A stretch of 64,000 nt of DNA from contig NZ_CP061287.1 of the NCBI RefSeq assembly GCF_018687275.1, positions 1-64,000 on the forward strand, in the 5' to 3' direction. Of this stretch, positions 62,934 through 64,000 are shown piece by piece. A model generated the notes under the pieces. It made no database searches, was not told where the DNA came from, and saw only the letters and a list, made by a program, of their open reading frames with translations. The position numbers and the translations under genes were made by a program. This DNA is from Polynucleobacter sp. MWH-Aus1W21. Lineage in GTDB: Bacteria > Pseudomonadota > Gammaproteobacteria > Burkholderiales > Burkholderiaceae. Every line of letters begins with the position of its first letter. The stretch's first letter is position 1.

Positions 62934-63116
62934 AGAAATATTAGGGATTTTGGCGAAGTTTCTTCCCAAATCCCTGTTTTACGTAGTAGAATAGAAGGCT
63001 TCTCTGGTTTTATTGGAGAAGCAGTGTTTTTCATTAATTCCGGGTTTTAGCTTTCGTTAAAGCCCATAGACGGAACCAAGACTGTTTGCCTTTGGCCAAT
63101 AAGTTGGGGATTAGAA
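62934..63116 (+). promoter_or_regulatory. rpsQ-rplN gap with tandem hairpins
   Basis: A 183-bp gap at the boundary of the S10 and spc clusters. AGGGATTT/AAATCCCT (62943-62975) is followed by GTTTTA, and GCTTCTC/GAGAAGC (62998-63022) by GTTTTTC. The first is a fair intrinsic terminator. The rest probably holds the spc promoter or leader, but I could not place a clear -35/-10 pair. Confidence 0.5.
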
Positions 63117-63485
63117 ATGATACAAACCGAAAGTAGATTACAGGTTGCCGATAACACAGGCGCCAGTGAAGTGTTGTGCATCAAGGTATTGGGCGGCTCT
63201 AAGCGTCGTTACGCCAGTATCGGTGATGTCATTAAAGTGACTGTAAAGTCCGCTGCTCCACGTGGCCGTGTAAAAAAAGGTGACATTTATAACGCCGTAG
63301 TAGTGAGAACTGCTAAGGGTGTTCGCCGTCCAGATGGTTCATTGATTAAGTTTGATGGCAACGCTGCGGTATTGCTCAACGCTAAGTTAGAGCCAATTGG
63401 CACACGTATCTTTGGACCAGTGACGCGTGAATTGCGTACTGAAAAGTTCATGAAGATCGTTTCTCTCGCCCCCGAAGTTATTTAA
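63117..63485 (+). CDS. rplN: 50S ribosomal protein L14
   Basis: L14 is at the subunit interface. The 122-aa protein begins MIQTESRLQVADNTGASEVLCIKVLGG and has the full family length. It opens the spc cluster. Confidence 0.97.
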   Translation: MIQTESRLQVADNTGASEVLCIKVLGGSKRRYASIGDVIKVTVKSAAPRGRVKKGDIYNAVVVRTAKGVRRPDGSLIKFDGNAAVLLNAKLEPIGTRIFGPVTRELRTEKFMKIVSLAPEVI

Positions 63486-63494
63486 GAGGCTGAT

Positions 63495-63803
63495 ATGAAA
63501 AAGATTCGTAAAGGTGATTCAGTAGTTCTATTGACTGGCCGCGATAAGGGCAAGCAAGGAACTGTTACAGCCGTTCTCGAGAACAAATTAGTTATCGAAG
63601 GCGTAAACATTTATAAAAAGAGCGTTAAGCCTAATCCAGCAGCCGGCGTTACTGGCGGCATGATTGACAAGACGATGCCTGTTCACATTTCTAATGTGGC
63701 TTTGGTTGACGGTAACGGCAAACCATCACGTGTTGGTATCAAACTCGTTGACGGTAAAAAGCAGCGTTTCCTCAAAACCACTGGCGCAACTTTAAGCGCA
63801 TAA
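63495..63803 (+). CDS. rplX: 50S ribosomal protein L24
   Basis: L24 starts 50S assembly and carries a KOW motif (KGDSVVLLTGRDKGKQGTVTAVL). The 102-aa length is normal. GAGGCTGAT precedes the ATG, 9 bases after rplN. Confidence 0.97.
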   Translation: MKKIRKGDSVVLLTGRDKGKQGTVTAVLENKLVIEGVNIYKKSVKPNPAAGVTGGMIDKTMPVHISNVALVDGNGKPSRVGIKLVDGKKQRFLKTTGATLSA

Positions 63804-63819
63804 GGGGCACGGAGAAATT

Positions 63820-64000
63820 ATGAGCACACGTTTTCAAGAACACTATCAAGCTAAAGTAGTTGCAGATTTGATCGCCAAGTTTGGCTACAAGTCTGTAATG
63901 GAAGTTCCACGTATCACTAAGGTAACCCTGAACATGGGCTTAGGCGATGCAGTGAACGACAAGAAAATTATCGAAAATGCAGTTGGCGATTTAACTAAAG
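63820..64000 (+). CDS. rplE: 50S ribosomal protein L5 (cut by window end)
   Basis: Only the first 60 codons lie in the window. They start at ATG 63820 after CGGAGAAATT and read MSTRFQEHYQAKVV, then VPRITKVTLNMGLGDAVNDKK, which identifies L5. The truncation is an edge effect. The frame is open to the end. Confidence 0.95.
   Translation, partial: MSTRFQEHYQAKVVADLIAKFGYKSVMEVPRITKVTLNMGLGDAVNDKKIIENAVGDLTK

Noticed and set aside
62950..62992. TTGGCG and TAGAAT as the spc promoter
   Set aside because: They are 31 bp apart, too far for a sigma70 promoter, and the first element lies in a hairpin stem.

Overview
The window begins about 40 bases upstream of dnaA and reads like the origin-proximal part of a betaproteobacterial (Burkholderiales) chromosome. 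Gene order, protein wording and moderate base composition point to a small-genome freshwater lineage, most likely Polynucleobacter. That genus call is inference from recognition, not from a database search. I see no insertion sequence, prophage, CRISPR array, plasmid gene or broken gene.

Layout. (1) 1-6.1 kb: dnaA, an origin with DnaA boxes and a DnaA-trio-like element, dnaN, gyrB, a SET-domain methyltransferase gene 2 nt after gyrB, and a small DUF3717 gene. (2) 6.2-10.8 kb: a five-gene Liv-type branched-chain amino acid ABC importer. (3) 10.9-16.0 kb: a TSUP permease, then mnmG-rsmG-parA-parB with two perfect parS sites, one overlapping the predicted mnmG promoter and one inside mnmG. (4) 16.1-24.4 kb: the F1Fo ATP synthase operon atpIBEFHAGDC and hemE. 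(5) 24.4-33.4 kb: housekeeping genes on both strands: priA behind an AT-rich stretch with DnaA boxes, gcvH, a glyoxalase-II-like hydrolase, a tiny Cys4 protein, a fatty acid desaturase, tRNA-Arg, two cytochromes c, rsmI, diaA/gmhA, a BON-domain lipoprotein and a GNAT acetyltransferase. (6) 33.4-39.1 kb: an rRNA operon (16S-tRNA-Ile-tRNA-Ala-23S-5S) with promoter, boxA elements, RNase III processing stems and terminator. (7) 39.1-64 kb: tRNA-Tyr-Gly-Thr, tuf, tRNA-Trp, secE, nusG, rplKAJL, rpoBC, rpsL, rpsG, fusA, a second identical tuf, then the S10 and spc clusters up to a truncated rplE.

How it works together. The first 32 kb hold the replication and segregation core: DnaA/oriC, clamp, gyrase, ParABS, PriA and a DiaA-like SIS protein. 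The atp operon supplies ATP. The last 30 kb is the transcription and translation core, and its intergenic gaps carry strong candidate RNA leaders: an L10 leader ending in a terminator-like hairpin, overlapping hairpins between rplL and rpoB, an S7-type leader, and structured gaps around rpsJ and between rpsQ and rplN. The most notable items are the SET-domain gene after gyrB, the origin layout, parS within a promoter, the overlapping hairpins before rpoB, and two genes with no good canonical start codon.
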